Of a DNA stretch of 64,000 bases, positions 12,005 to 21,300 are shown in pieces. Numbering within the stretch: position 1 is the first letter of the stretch; every line of letters starts with the position of its first letter. The notes beneath the pieces were generated by a model. The model ran no database searches. It worked only from the letters and a program-made list of their open reading frames with translations, and was not told where the DNA came from. Position numbers and translations under genes: made by a program. This stretch comes from Sarcophilus harrisii (taxonomy: Eukaryota > Chordata > Mammalia > Dasyuromorphia > Dasyuridae), in contig NC_045432.1 in assembly GCF_902635505.1 (NCBI RefSeq), forward strand, positions 6,817,275 to 6,881,274, written 5' to 3'.

Positions 12005-14669
12005 GGTATTGATGTACTTACTATCTATAGTGCCTTTAATTAATGTCTTTTAATGTCTTTTTTTCCTGCTGCTTTGTCTAAGGTCATAATTGCTGCTCTC
12101 CAAATTAAAATTTTGCCTGAGGCACACTCAATTCTTCTTTAGCCCCTCATCTTAATTCTGTGTGAATCTTTTTGTTTCAAGTGTGCTTCTAGTAAAGGAT
12201 CCATTCTGCTTCCTATTTCACTCTGCTCCCTTCCTTTATTTTATAAGAGAACTCATCCTCTTCATGTTTATTGTTATGATTGTTAATTTTTAATTTTTTC
12301 CCATCATCTCCTCTTTAACTTATTCTTGTCTTTCTCATATTCCCCCATTTATAAAGAAGACATTGGTGAAAGAAAGGTCTGCTCCCTCTCCTCTATTCTT
12401 CCTCTTTCCTGCATCTACTGGACCCTTTCATTGGTTCTTTCATTTTCATCCTCTTTATGAGAAATCCTCTAAAAGGGAAATATTGAAGATCTCCTCTGCA
12501 GAGACTTATCTGGTCTTGTCCACAGGTTTTCTAAAAGAGGAGCTTTGGGGAAAGACTAGGTCTGGGAATGCCTAATTTCATAATTTCCTGGAATAATACA
12601 TCTGCTAAGTGACTAGAGCAGGAAAGGATCTGAGAACTTTGTTCAGTTTAATAATGATAATGTCAATAGTAATAATCACTATCGCTGGTATTTAGGCTAG
12701 GTGCTGTTATCCCACAGGGAATAGAGTGCATAGTCTGAAGTCAGGAAGACCCGAGTTCAGATCCAGCTGTAAACACTTTGTAGTTGTATGTTGTGTTCAA
12801 ATCTCTTCACCTCCTTCTGCTTCACCTGCCATTTGGGGGCAATAATCAACTCTCTCCCAGTTTTGTAAATGTAAATGTAAAATGAATGAATGTAAGATAA
12901 ATTACAAATGTAAAATGAAGTTGGTAAAGCCCAGTACCTGGTGCCATGTAAATACTTATTCCCTTCCTCTCTTTCCATTTTGCAGATGAAAAAACTAAGT
13001 CTGGGAGAGGTTAAATCACTTGTCTAGGGTCACCCAGCTAGTAATTATCTGACACAAAATGTGGTTTTAGATCTTCCTGATCCTGAGCCCAGTACTATAT
13101 GTACTCAGCTGCTTGGTTAAAGCCGTTTTCTGTTTTGTTTAATAATTTTATTATTGGCACGATTTTGCTTCAGTGTTACGTCTAGAGTGATGTTGATAAG
13201 GTTTAGATTTAGGGAAACAAAATGAAATTTGGGTTTCTGGTGGACAGGGAGTTAAATGATAAGGTCTAGTGGCAGGGTCGGGGTTCAGGGAACCAAATGG
13301 AGAGGTTGGGCTCCCCTGTAACCCCTTGGGATTTGGTGCAAAGATAGGGAGTTTGGGGGGGATTCCCTTCTTGTGGCACAGAGATTCTCTGTAAAAGAAT
13401 TCACAGACCCCAAAACTTAGATTGATAAAAGGATTTCTTATGGGGATTGGAAGTAAAGTTAGAAATCCTGCCAGAGAGGCCTAAAGTGGTTAGGGAATAG
13501 GTGAGGATAAAGAGAGTATGGCACTGGAAAGAGTATTCCAGTGGACAGAGGCTCCTTGGCATAGCATGGCATGTTTGGAACCTTTACAAAGAGAAGGTTT
13601 TAGTTTGGCTCTTTTATAATAGGGGGCTTTGGCTACAAGCTGAAGGGGCCCATGGGTGGAGTCCCAAGTTGGCTCCTCTCTGGGTTTCAGCTTGGAGCTG
13701 GAATTTGAATTAAATTCAATGGGTTTCAGGACTGAGCGGACCCCACCCAGATACCAAAGATGAAACTGTTTGTCCCTCAGGGCAGGGTCCCTCACTGAGG
13801 CAGAGTTGAAGGAGATTTTCTCCTTCAAGGATTTTCAGAGTTTTGGGGGCCCTTCTTCAATGTAAAGTTTCCCTTTCTTTCAGTCATAGTTTTGGAACTG
13901 GAAGGGCTCTTGAAATCATCGAATCTGATGCTCTCATTTTCCTGAAGAGGAAATTGAGGTCCCAAGAAAATGACCCGAACTTGCTTAAGGTCACATTTTA
14001 AGTATCAGAGCCTAGCCAGGAGACCAGATCTTCTCAGTCCAGATACAACTTCAGTCTGTTCTATCTTAAGGCTTCATTTTTGTCTGAGCTGTTGAGACAC
14101 CAGAAGCCAACAAATACCACATATTTTGGAGTTTGTGGAAAAAAAATGGTAGCGATTGGTTAACTTCAAACTAGAAGAAATGGGTCAAAATGATTTACTT
14201 TTTGCATTTTTCTCTCTCCCTCCCCCTTCTCCCTTCCTCTCCTCTCCCTCCTTTCCTCCTTCTTCCTGTTTTTCTCCTCTCCTTGTTCCTTTTCTCTCCT
14301 TTACTTCCTCCTCCCTCTCCATTTCTCTCCCCCATCACCCTCATCTCTCTTTTCTCTCTCTTCTTTTGTCCTTTTTCTCTCTCCCCTATCTTTTTCTTTC
14401 TTTGTGTCCTTCTTTTCTCTTACCTCCCTTCCCCTCCCTTTCCTTCCTCTCCTCTTTCTGTCTCTCCTCCTGCCTTTCTCTCTGTCCCCTTATCTCTCCT
14501 CTCCCTTTGTCTTTCTTTCCTTCTACCACTCTCTGTCCTCTCTCTTCCCACTTCTCCTCCCTGTCACTTTCTCTGTCTTCCTACTTCCCTTTCTTTTTCT
14601 CTCCTATCTCTCCCTTTCTCCCCTCCTTCTTTCCCCCCTTTTTTTTTTCCACAGAGCCACTTCATGTAG
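1677..14669 (+). CDS. PICALM/AP180 (ANTH)-family clathrin adaptor paralog, C-terminal six exons (5' partial)
   Basis: Six exons with AG/GT borders and consistent phase encode the C-terminus of a PICALM/SNAP91-like endocytic clathrin adaptor: 1677-1808, 2137-2164, 3840-3960, 6918-6974, 8710-8817 and 14655-14669 (461 nt with the stop). Visible landmarks are [62 protein letters not shown] and a terminal SHFM. They match in order the PICALM segments remembered as DDLDSSLANLVG, NDVNWSQPGEKKLTGG, TQPTLIYSQP, NPFGPVSGAQ and IQFM. In this family the N-terminal ANTH domain binds PI(4,5)P2 and cargo SNAREs, and the disordered tail binds clathrin and AP-2. The ANTH domain lies upstream of the window. 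No stop or frameshift interrupts the exons, so the gene looks functional. PICALM is almost invariant among mammals, so the many substitutions argue for a separate paralog rather than PICALM or SNAP91. The donor of the third exon could also lie 3 nt earlier (codon GTG). Confidence 0.85.
1840..2085 (-). mobile_element. MIR-derived marsupial SINE
   Basis: The reverse-oriented MIR/THER-like body reads 'tatagatgaggaaactgagt' followed by 'gtgacttggccaggatcaca' and 'tggacttgaactcaggtctt'. It sits between the first two visible exons of the PICALM-like gene. Confidence 0.8.
2585..2772. repeat. (CCAT/CCAC)n simple repeat
   Basis: Imperfect tetranucleotide array of ccatccatccaccca units about 190 bp long, interrupted by 'ctatctactctccatcatgc'. 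The antisense frame [12 protein letters not shown] is only its translation. Confidence 0.9.
2773..3630. other. Intronic sequence without recognised content
   Basis: Unique-looking sequence upstream of the third visible exon. The open frames near 3081-3458 (- strand) have no splice borders or family motifs that I recognise. Confidence 0.4.
3631..3674. repeat. (TG)n microsatellite
   Basis: A run of alternating tg broken once by 'tgtatg', located about 165 bp before the acceptor of the 3840-3960 exon. Confidence 0.95.
4075..4425 (-). mobile_element. L1 3'-end fragment, antisense
   Basis: Reads as the reverse complement of a marsupial L1 tail: 'gtcctttgggattgtcttgg', 'atcattgtattgctgagaag', then the 'tctcctggttcttttcactt' block. 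The same order recurs near 53660-53760. Confidence 0.7.
4430..5755 (-). mobile_element. Decayed LINE-like remnant with ORF1-style coiled-coil stretch
   Basis: On the minus strand near 5275-5345 a frame reads [18 protein letters not shown], a Lys/Glu/Leu-rich coiled coil of the kind found in L1 ORF1. The rest is heavily decayed and I cannot align it confidently, so the outer limits are approximate and part of the stretch may be plain intron. Confidence 0.35.
5757..5822. repeat. (TA)n-rich microsatellite
   Basis: About 26 nt of uninterrupted 'ta' flanked by 'tatacacatatat' and 'acatatgtatatta' sequence. Confidence 0.9.
5825..6915. other. Intronic sequence with a short L1-tail-like patch
   Basis: No gene is seen. 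At 6420-6500 'gtatacatatattggattta' followed by 'acatatactt' resembles the pre-tail segment of the L1s found at 41.9 kb. The remainder is unclassified. Confidence 0.35.
6975..7984. other. Intronic sequence without recognised content
   Basis: Lies between the 57-nt exon (6918-6974) and a SINE. It includes a pure G run near 7779-7791. The frames here lack family motifs. Confidence 0.4.
7990..8258 (-). mobile_element. MIR-derived marsupial SINE
   Basis: The body reads 'tttgcaaagtgccttatgat' / 'atctcatttgatccttataa' / 'atggggaacctgaggcaaac' and ends in 'ccatgccagctagctgcc', the usual reverse-oriented order. Confidence 0.8.
11405..11905 (-). mobile_element. L1 3' end, antisense, nested in the older L1
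   Basis: Diagnostic antisense tail: 'ttttattttcaaaatacata', 'caacattcacccctgcaaaa', 'ccttgtgttccaaatccctc', then 'ctcattgttgaaaagagcca'. The same block occurs at 23790, 25905, 28700 and 35180. The flanking sequence on both sides is L1 ORF2-like, so this is a nested insertion. Confidence 0.85.
11966..12002. repeat. (GT)n microsatellite
   Basis: About 18 uninterrupted gt units inside the antisense L1. Confidence 0.95.
12655..13118 (-). mobile_element. Compound MIR/marsupial SINE
   Basis: The outer pieces ('ataatgataatgtcaatagt' and 'ttgcagatgaaaaaactaag ... cttgtctagggtcacccagc') are MIR-like. The central part has a SINE head ('aagtcaggaagacccgagtt') and an irregular 'tgtaaatgtaaaatgaatga' stretch. 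It is best read as one SINE nested in another. Confidence 0.6.
13194..13850 (-). mobile_element. Solo-LTR relic, LTR group B (endogenous retrovirus-derived)
   Basis: It shares 'aggtttagattt' at the left end, then the 'tctagtggcagggtcggggt', 'ccccaaaactta' and 'gattgataaaa' blocks with the better preserved LTR at 39227-40083. The reverse complement carries the AATAAA-like / 'ggggtctgtgaattc' R-U5 order, so the LTR points to the minus strand. The right end is not clear. No internal retroviral genes adjoin it. It is an old, broken fossil. Confidence 0.6.
13868..14075 (-). mobile_element. MIR/L3-type ancient fragment
   Basis: 'ctggaagggctcttgaaatc', 'gaagaggaaattgaggtccc' and 'cttgcttaaggtcac' follow the reversed MIR/CR1-tail order. 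Confidence 0.6.
14202..14654 (+). repeat. 450-bp pyrimidine (CT)-rich tract ending at a splice acceptor
   Basis: Almost purine-free on the + strand, with only scattered a and g among ccttcc/tctctc units. It ends in 'ttttttttttccacag', which is the acceptor of the terminal PICALM-like exon. The long proline/serine/phenylalanine-rich frames here (14156-14746) are low-complexity translation, not genes. Confidence 0.9.
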
Positions 14670-16000
14670 AGCTCCAAGGGCAGGAGATATGCTACAACTC
14701 ACCATGGGCACAAAGAAGAAGAAATGAACAATCGCCTTCTGGGTAGCATAGGGTTAGAACCAGGGCAGTCTTTTCCAGTGTAATAAAAACCGAATAACAA
14801 TTCCAGTGATCTTGAGATTCTTATTGATCATCATAATGGTGTGAAATACAGTTTTTGAACTCAAGAAACCTTTCGATGGCAAGTAAAGTCTTCAAGCTGG
14901 AAGGGGAAGGAGGAAGAAGCGGCTAAGGGGAGAAGGGGGAAGGAAAATGGACATTATCCATTTGTAAGTGAGCTGAGCAGAGACGGGGCAGAGAATATTA
15001 TATTTGATTTACACTGCTCCCAGGTTTTTCCTAGAGGGCACAGCCACATACACTAATTGATCACAACTCCCTGAAGTATGCACATTGTTTATGAAGAATT
15101 GATTCCAAACATTTAAGGAGTTGCAGAAGCTGTTTTCTTAGGACATTTCTTTACAACAAACCCTTAAGATTGTCCCGATTCTTTTATTGTTTCACAATTT
15201 TATTACACCGGCCATCTTCGATTCCTGGACTTGGGGCCAGGGCCTTTGTTATACAGAGATTTCCCCCCTGTTTATTTGTTGCAGTAGGTTTGGCTGATTT
15301 GAACAGTTGGGTAGTTTTTAAAATACAGTATTAATGAGCTTCAAACATGGGGAAATTAGGGTTTCCATGCCATTCAGCCTTAAAATATCATTTTGCATGC
15401 CACATTAAAGTAAGAAATTATTTTTTTAAAAACTAAATAATGTAAATATAACCTTTGAAACACATTATCTCTGTAATGCTAGTCTTAAAAATAGTCTGTT
15501 AAGGAGTTCACACACCTTTTACACTGGACAGCACCTTTAAATAAGAGTTTACTAAATGTTAATGCCACTACCTATCTAGCCAGTTATATACAAATGAGTT
15601 AGAAAGTTAAATAAAATTTAACCTTAATTAAAATGGCTAATTAATCATGATGTGGGCTACTTAGATAATAAAAAGTTTAACTGCGTTAATAGAACTTTGT
15701 GTGCAAACTTTCTCGTTTTCATAGCCTGCTTTTGGACCCCTAAAACAACAACAGAATGAAAATATCTGTTTGATTGATGGATAAATATTCATTTTTCATT
15801 ATTCATAGTCTACAAATTGGCAAAGAAGACACTAGCATTATTGTGTCTTTGAATAATGCTGTGTATGTATCCGACGGGGCCCACTGTCCTACTTCAAAGC
15901 GTTTTGAAACTTTTCTCACCAAAGTTACTCTTTTAAATGGACTACACATTCATTGTGGTGCCAGGAATAAAATGCCCATACCCAGAAGTAGATGCTCAAA
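14670..16000 (+). other. 3'UTR of the PICALM-like gene (inferred)
   Basis: This AT-rich stretch follows the stop at 14667-14669 and holds no repeat I recognise, which suits a long 3'UTR. Candidate AATAAA signals lie at 14782, 15610 and 15966. I cannot tell which is used; the last gives a UTR of about 1.3 kb. Confidence 0.5.
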
Positions 16001-16244
16001 CTTAAGCATTTAAAAATCATTTTATAGCCATATGAATTTGCCATTTTTAACTACTAAGTTGAAAAACTCAAGCTGAATGAGCCCAAGTATTTAATCCAGA
16101 TTTCACTGGCTCCCTCCTTTTTATAAAATAATATACAAATGCATGGCTTGCAGTTTTAAGTTCTGCTGAAGTTTGGGCTCAACATATCAAGCTTTATTGG
16201 AAATGCCTAGACTTTTCATGTGACTTTAGGCAGACTGACCTCCC

Positions 16245-16740
16245 AGGTAACCTCTGTCCCCTCAGTCTTCTTGGCATTTGCACCAGCTTTCCCTCTTTTC
16301 CGAGTGTACTGCCTTTTCACCTGCACCTCAAGGTATCATTAGCTTCCTTCCAAGTTGAACTCAAATGCTCCTCTCCCAGTTACTTTTTTGTGATCGCTTG
16401 TTTTCCCTGAGGAGAATGCAAGCTCCTTGAGGGTAGTAGTTTCCCTTTCTACTTTTGTAAGCCCGCTGCTTGATACATAGTTCTTTGTGACCCCGTTTGG
16501 GGAGGTCTTGGCAAAGATACTATACTTGTTTTGCCATTTCCTTCTCCAACTTCTTTTATAGTTGAGGAAATTGAGGCAAACAGGGTGAAGTGACTGGCTT
16601 GGAGTCACACAGCTAGGGTCTAACCTGGATTTGAACTCTGGGCTCACTGACTGCATGCCCGTCACTCTATGTACTGTGCAGATGCCTAGCTAACCCCTAG
16701 ATGGTGGGGGCTTCATAAATCCTTGCTGAATAGTGAATAG
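16245..16740 (+). mobile_element. L2 3' end, interrupted by a SINE
   Basis: 'ttgcaccagctttccctctt', 'aactcaaatgctcctctccc' and 'gcaagctccttgagggtagt' are the L2 3'-end order. After the inserted SINE (16483-16700) the L2 end resumes as 'gcttcataaatccttgctga'. Confidence 0.7.
16483..16700 (-). mobile_element. Marsupial tRNA-derived SINE
   Basis: Antisense body: 'gtgaccccgtttggggaggt', 'cttggcaaagatactatact', 'tgccatttccttctccaact', 'ggatttgaactctgggctca'. It is inserted in the L2. The same family occurs at 36.35, 49.8 and 51.95 kb and is a main reason for the marsupial call. Confidence 0.85.
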
Positions 16741-16754
16741 CAACTATTTTACCA

Positions 16755-16910
16755 GAGACATGTCACTCTCCCCCTACGTATACCTTAGCCTCAGTTTTTT
16801 CATCTATAAAATTAGAAATAACAACATTCGCGCCCAGCCATCTCCTCACGGGGTTTTGGGGTTTGGTTGACAGAGTTGTGTGAAGCACCTTTGTCAGTCG
16901 ATTATTTGAT
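16755..16910 (+). mobile_element. MIR fragment
   Basis: 'ccttagcctcagttttttca' followed by 'tctataaaattagaaataac' and 'cagagttgtgtgaagcacc'. Confidence 0.65.
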
Positions 16911-17429
16911 GCTACCTGGATGGGCTACGGCTTCTCATTAGAGAAATTATTGGAAATTATCTTTTGAACCCACTTCATTCCCATCTTGGGTTCGTGTAGA
17001 CATGTGTCCCCAAACAAATGAGACCGTGCCAGGATAAGGGCTGGTATCCTAGAAGGGGCTCAGCCAACTTCTGGGCTGGCATAGGGCACGAACGGACCCA
17101 CGGACCCAGCTGGGAAGATCGTCGCTGGGGATGGCAAAGGAGTATCTCTGCCTGCCCCGCCCCACAGAAATAAGCCCAGGCTGCCTTGTCTTCCTCCTCT
17201 CTCACAGCTGGGGGCACCCTTAGGGATTGGGGTAGGAAGGGGAGAGGGACCCGAGTGCTTGGCTAGAGTACGGTTTAGGGCTTTCCCGGGGCTCGGGGCA
17301 GACTCGTGAATCACGGGTCGGATTCTAACTCAGCCTTTCCCGGACCTATCCAGGAAGCCTCGCGGGCTAACTAGGAAATATCGGGAAAATGTTTTTCGGC
17401 GTTGGTGCCGGAGGCCATTTTGAAGACTG

Positions 17430-17721
17430 AGAAAATTTGGATTGGCTGGAATTGGTCCGGATTTTCCGGCCGGAGCCCCGCCTTCTCCAGTTGCGTCACT
17501 GGCGGCTTTCGTCTCTCCGTTCCTTTCACTTTCAGGCCTTAATCGCCCAGCAGCCAATCAGCAGTCAGAATGTAGAAACCGGCCCAAAGCAAGTAGGCTC
17601 CGTCATTGGCCTGATCTAAGGAACGCTTCTGATTGGAGCAGGTCATTGTGAAGAATCTCGGAAGAGGCGGTGAACGGCCTCTGGGGCCGGAATGTAGGGG
17701 GCTTCTCGGCTTCCTTCCAAG
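17430..17721 (+). promoter_or_regulatory. VBP1 promoter / 5'UTR with five CCAAT boxes
   Basis: CCAAT (or ATTGG) pentamers lie at 17441, 17451, 17554, 17605 and 17632 in a CpG-richer block directly upstream of the VBP1 start codon, with no obvious TATA box. This is the NF-Y-type, housekeeping promoter style that a constitutive chaperone subunit would be expected to use. The transcription start is not determinable from the sequence; it is probably between 17640 and 17715. Confidence 0.65.
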
Positions 17722-18281
17722 ATGGCGACAACGAAGGAGCCTTTGAGCGGTAGCGACTCAGCGGGCCCAAGCACACGCCGAGGGCACTTGGGCATCCCCG
17801 AGGCTGTGTTCGTGGTAAGGGGCACCGCGGGTCGCTGGTCTACGGCGGGCAGGTCGCGCTCCGGGGCCTCGGAACTAGGGAAGACGCGTTGGGGCGGGCC
17901 AGGCCAGGCCTGGGGGCCTTGCTAGGGAAGGTGGAGGGCAAGGAAAAGAATGGTTCTCCTTATTCCCCCCCCCTCTCCTCATTCTCTCCTCTTCGTCCCC
18001 CTTTATGCTCCACTCCTCTTTCACCTCCCCTCTCATTCTCCCTCCTGTCTCCCCTCCCCCGTACTCTCTTCACTTCGGTAAATACTAAGCTCTCCCCTCC
18101 CCACAGCCACCTGCTTGCATTCCTCGCCGCTGCCTTTCCTCTGCACCTTCCCCTTCTTACTTCCTACCCCCTTCCCGACTTCTTTCCCAAATGGAAATCG
18201 GCCTAGGCGGAGCTGGTCCTATGGTTTGCCCTAGTCTTTCTCCTTAATCTACAGAGGAGAAAACCGAGGCCTTCTCTCCAT

Positions 18282-18317
<36 letters not shown>

Positions 18318-21300
18318 CCGCCCCCCCCCCGCCCCCCTCCGGCCTGCTCCCCCCCCCCCCTCATCCAGCCCCAGGCAGTCTGATGCTGTTGTAGTGGCAG
18401 TGCAGAGTTGAGGTGAGACTCCCCCTCGGGTCGGCACAGGTTTGATAGGAAAGAATTCACGAACCTGAAACATTAGTGGCAAAAAAAGGGAGTTTCTTGG
18501 CACTGAGAAGAGGGTCTCTCACAGGAGCCTGCCAGGGCAGGCAGCTGTGCCAAGGAGCAAAGCACACTGCTTGGGACTGCTGCAAAAATGTGCAGTTTAG
18601 AATTGCCCTTTGTAGGAGTCTGAGGCTCAGGTTTCCAGTTGAAAAGAAAGCCAAAGTCCCCAGGCCTAGCTACTTCTCAATATCAGGCCTAGATCTCCAA
18701 TTGAATGGAAACCACTTTGAAGGCTTCCTGAAGCAGGATCCTGCCACCTAGGAGGGGTGATTTGCTTTAGAAAAGCCCACTTGAATGACGCTTCTTAACT
18801 TGTCTGGGAAGATCTGCTTTCCCTGGAGGGCCTGAGACTAGGAATCTCCCTTCTTTACAGATCAAAGGGGGGCACAGTTTCCCCCCACCCCACCCCCAAA
18901 TCCATGAAGATTATACATTCACTTTGTTTTACAAAGTCCCAAATCTGATTGTGAAAGCTATCATCCTTCTAATGAATCCAGCCAGGAAGGCTTTTCAAAA
19001 CTGGTAGCATTTTGTCTATAAAAATGGGAAGTACACTGCCCAGGCTATTTCAGCCCTCCTTCCCTCATGAGATGACTCCCCAGAGCTCTGAGTTCTACTT
19101 CTCCCACTGTGACTTCTTTTTTGACTTTGGACTTCATATTCTCTCAGGTTATAAACAGCTTTATTGGGAGTGTCAAGTGAGAAAAGCTATATAAATTGAT
19201 GCTGTTCAAGAAAAAGCTGGGACTATTAGTATTTTGAGAGTTGTTTGAGTACCAAAAGACCCCTTTTCAGTGATTTGACTATCATTCCAAGCTTCCTTAC
19301 TCTCCTAACCATTATGTTTTTCCTGTCCAGTGTACTGTATAATCTGAAATCCATTCGTGGTTTGTTTATTCCTGCTTTTGTCTCCACCTGGGATTCAAAG
19401 TCTTGACTTTACTGATCATCACAGCCCCTTCCTCAAAATTCTCAACTGCAGGTTGCTACTTAGTCCAACTTTACTCATTCCTTTATTGAGTCCCCTCTCC
19501 TGTTGCCAGCACTTTGCATCTGTGTTGGGTTCATAAGCATCCCCCACGGTGCCTAGTAATCTTTGGCTAGAAATTGTAAGAGACCCTCAAAAAATAAAAA
19601 TGGCTGGGCAGGTCTTCTCTTCTGCTTAGGGGTTCTAAATGCTTATTAGTTTGTTGATTGAAGCCTGGAGAAATGAAATTATTTACCTGAAAGGGTGCAA
19701 CTACTTCTAGAGCTTGACTCCAACCCTAAGTCTCTTCCCTTCACAGAATGCCTTTCAGTAGGGGGTGAGTAAATACTGACTGATAGAAGAGGAATTTAAC
19801 TTTCAGTTTATTAGCCACCGCTGACAGCTTGAGAAAGGGCCAGAAAGCTCACTTTCTTTTCTTTTTTATTATGAACTATTATGAATTATTGTTATCAACA
19901 AGGGTATACAAAGAAAAATAAAGAGGATTGTGCATGAAAATCTGATCTTCTGTTAATTCAGAGTTGGTTTAAAAACGTATAATAAATGGAACATAGAAGG
20001 GACAAAATTGCCCTGTCCCCTCCTAAATTTTGTCATGTCTACTTTTTAATATTTTCTTTTTTGGAGGAGCCTTTATTACTGTCCACTAATTCCACCTTCT
20101 GCCCCTCCCCCCCTCACAGAATCAGTTCATTGGCCACATCTGAAAATGTTTCTTCTGCACTCTGCCAAGATGTGCATGTCACACTTTAACATTAGTCTTG
20201 TAACCGGTCCTTCCTCTTGATTACAGTCTTAATGATGTGGGTTGTGGGCCCTTTAAGAATTGATTTATTAATTTCTTTCTGATTCCCAACCCCTCGTAGC
20301 TGATGGTTTATCAATCCAGGAAGCACACAAGTCATCCCACGTTTCTCAAATTCTTAGGAATATATTTTATTGCATTTTTATATCACATTTTATTCAGCTA
20401 TTCCTCAATCGAAAAGGTGTTTTAAATAGCTTGTGCAAATACATTTGGATTCTTTTTTTCTTTGACATTTTTGGATTATCTACCTAGCTGGTTCACAGTA
20501 GAGTAGCTTTACAAAAATAGTTGAATCAAAAAATTGTACAGAGTATTTGAAGGTCCTAGTATTTGCCTTGTGAATTGTTGTAGAAGCTTGTTGTTCTTGT
20601 TTCCTGTCTTAGTCTCTTTCTAGTGAGGATGGCCCCTAAACCCGACCCTTGTTGCTAATAAACTGGATTTGGTAGAAATCATTGGTGAGGACTTTGTTCT
20701 CTTGAAATTCTTGTCCATTCATTATCTTGGAGGGAATAAATTCACCACTTTGCTTCTTCTGACCATTCCCACCATGCCTCTTTGGGGCCCATTCTCTTTT
20801 GAGGAGTACTAAAACTATACCATGATCACAACTGATGAACTTGAGTAATGCTAATGATGCCCTATAACAAGGAAAAGAAATGCTTTCTTATTCAATCTTA
20901 TTATTTGTTTTGGTAGCATGTTTATTTCTTCCTATTTTGTCGAAAACAAATGTATAATTGCTTTCTTTATATTATATTATAATTGTATTATGGTTATATG
21001 GAGTATAAGACACTAGTACACTGGAGGTGTATGACCTAAGATTTTGGACTCATGTGGTCATGAAACCTTTTTGGAAATGTTTTTAGAAGTAATTCATTTG
21101 TTTACAAGTAATTCATAAGTGTATATGTAAATTTATAAAAGATCATTTAAACTCATGTTGTTACTCCTCTTATTCTCACTATTCAGTGCCGAGTTCACCT
21201 CTAATAGTCTGAGAATTGAAAAGGCAGGGATGGTCACCTTTTTTCCTCCCCAAGTTAGTCTGTGAATAAAAAGAGAGCATTTTGAAACCAGAGCTGTAAA

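Larger units (their letters stand above)
9395..12570 (-). mobile_element. Old antisense L1, ORF2 to 3' region
   Basis: The whole stretch reads as reversed L1. The 3' part (about 9400-10010) has 'attttccagaactgccggac' and 'gatttgtatttctctagtta'. The ORF2 part has 'aatccaatgtggttattatg', 'tttgctagtattttattcaa' and 'aggtcataattgctgctctc'. Many stops are present and a younger L1 tail is inserted at 11405-11905. It fills most of the 5.8-kb intron before the terminal PICALM-like exon. Confidence 0.75.

Noticed and set aside
14156-14746. Long proline/serine/phenylalanine-rich open frames in three phases
   Set aside because: They translate the CT-rich tract and have no complexity, motif or codon signal. 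The real coding exon here is only 14655-14669, in a different frame context.
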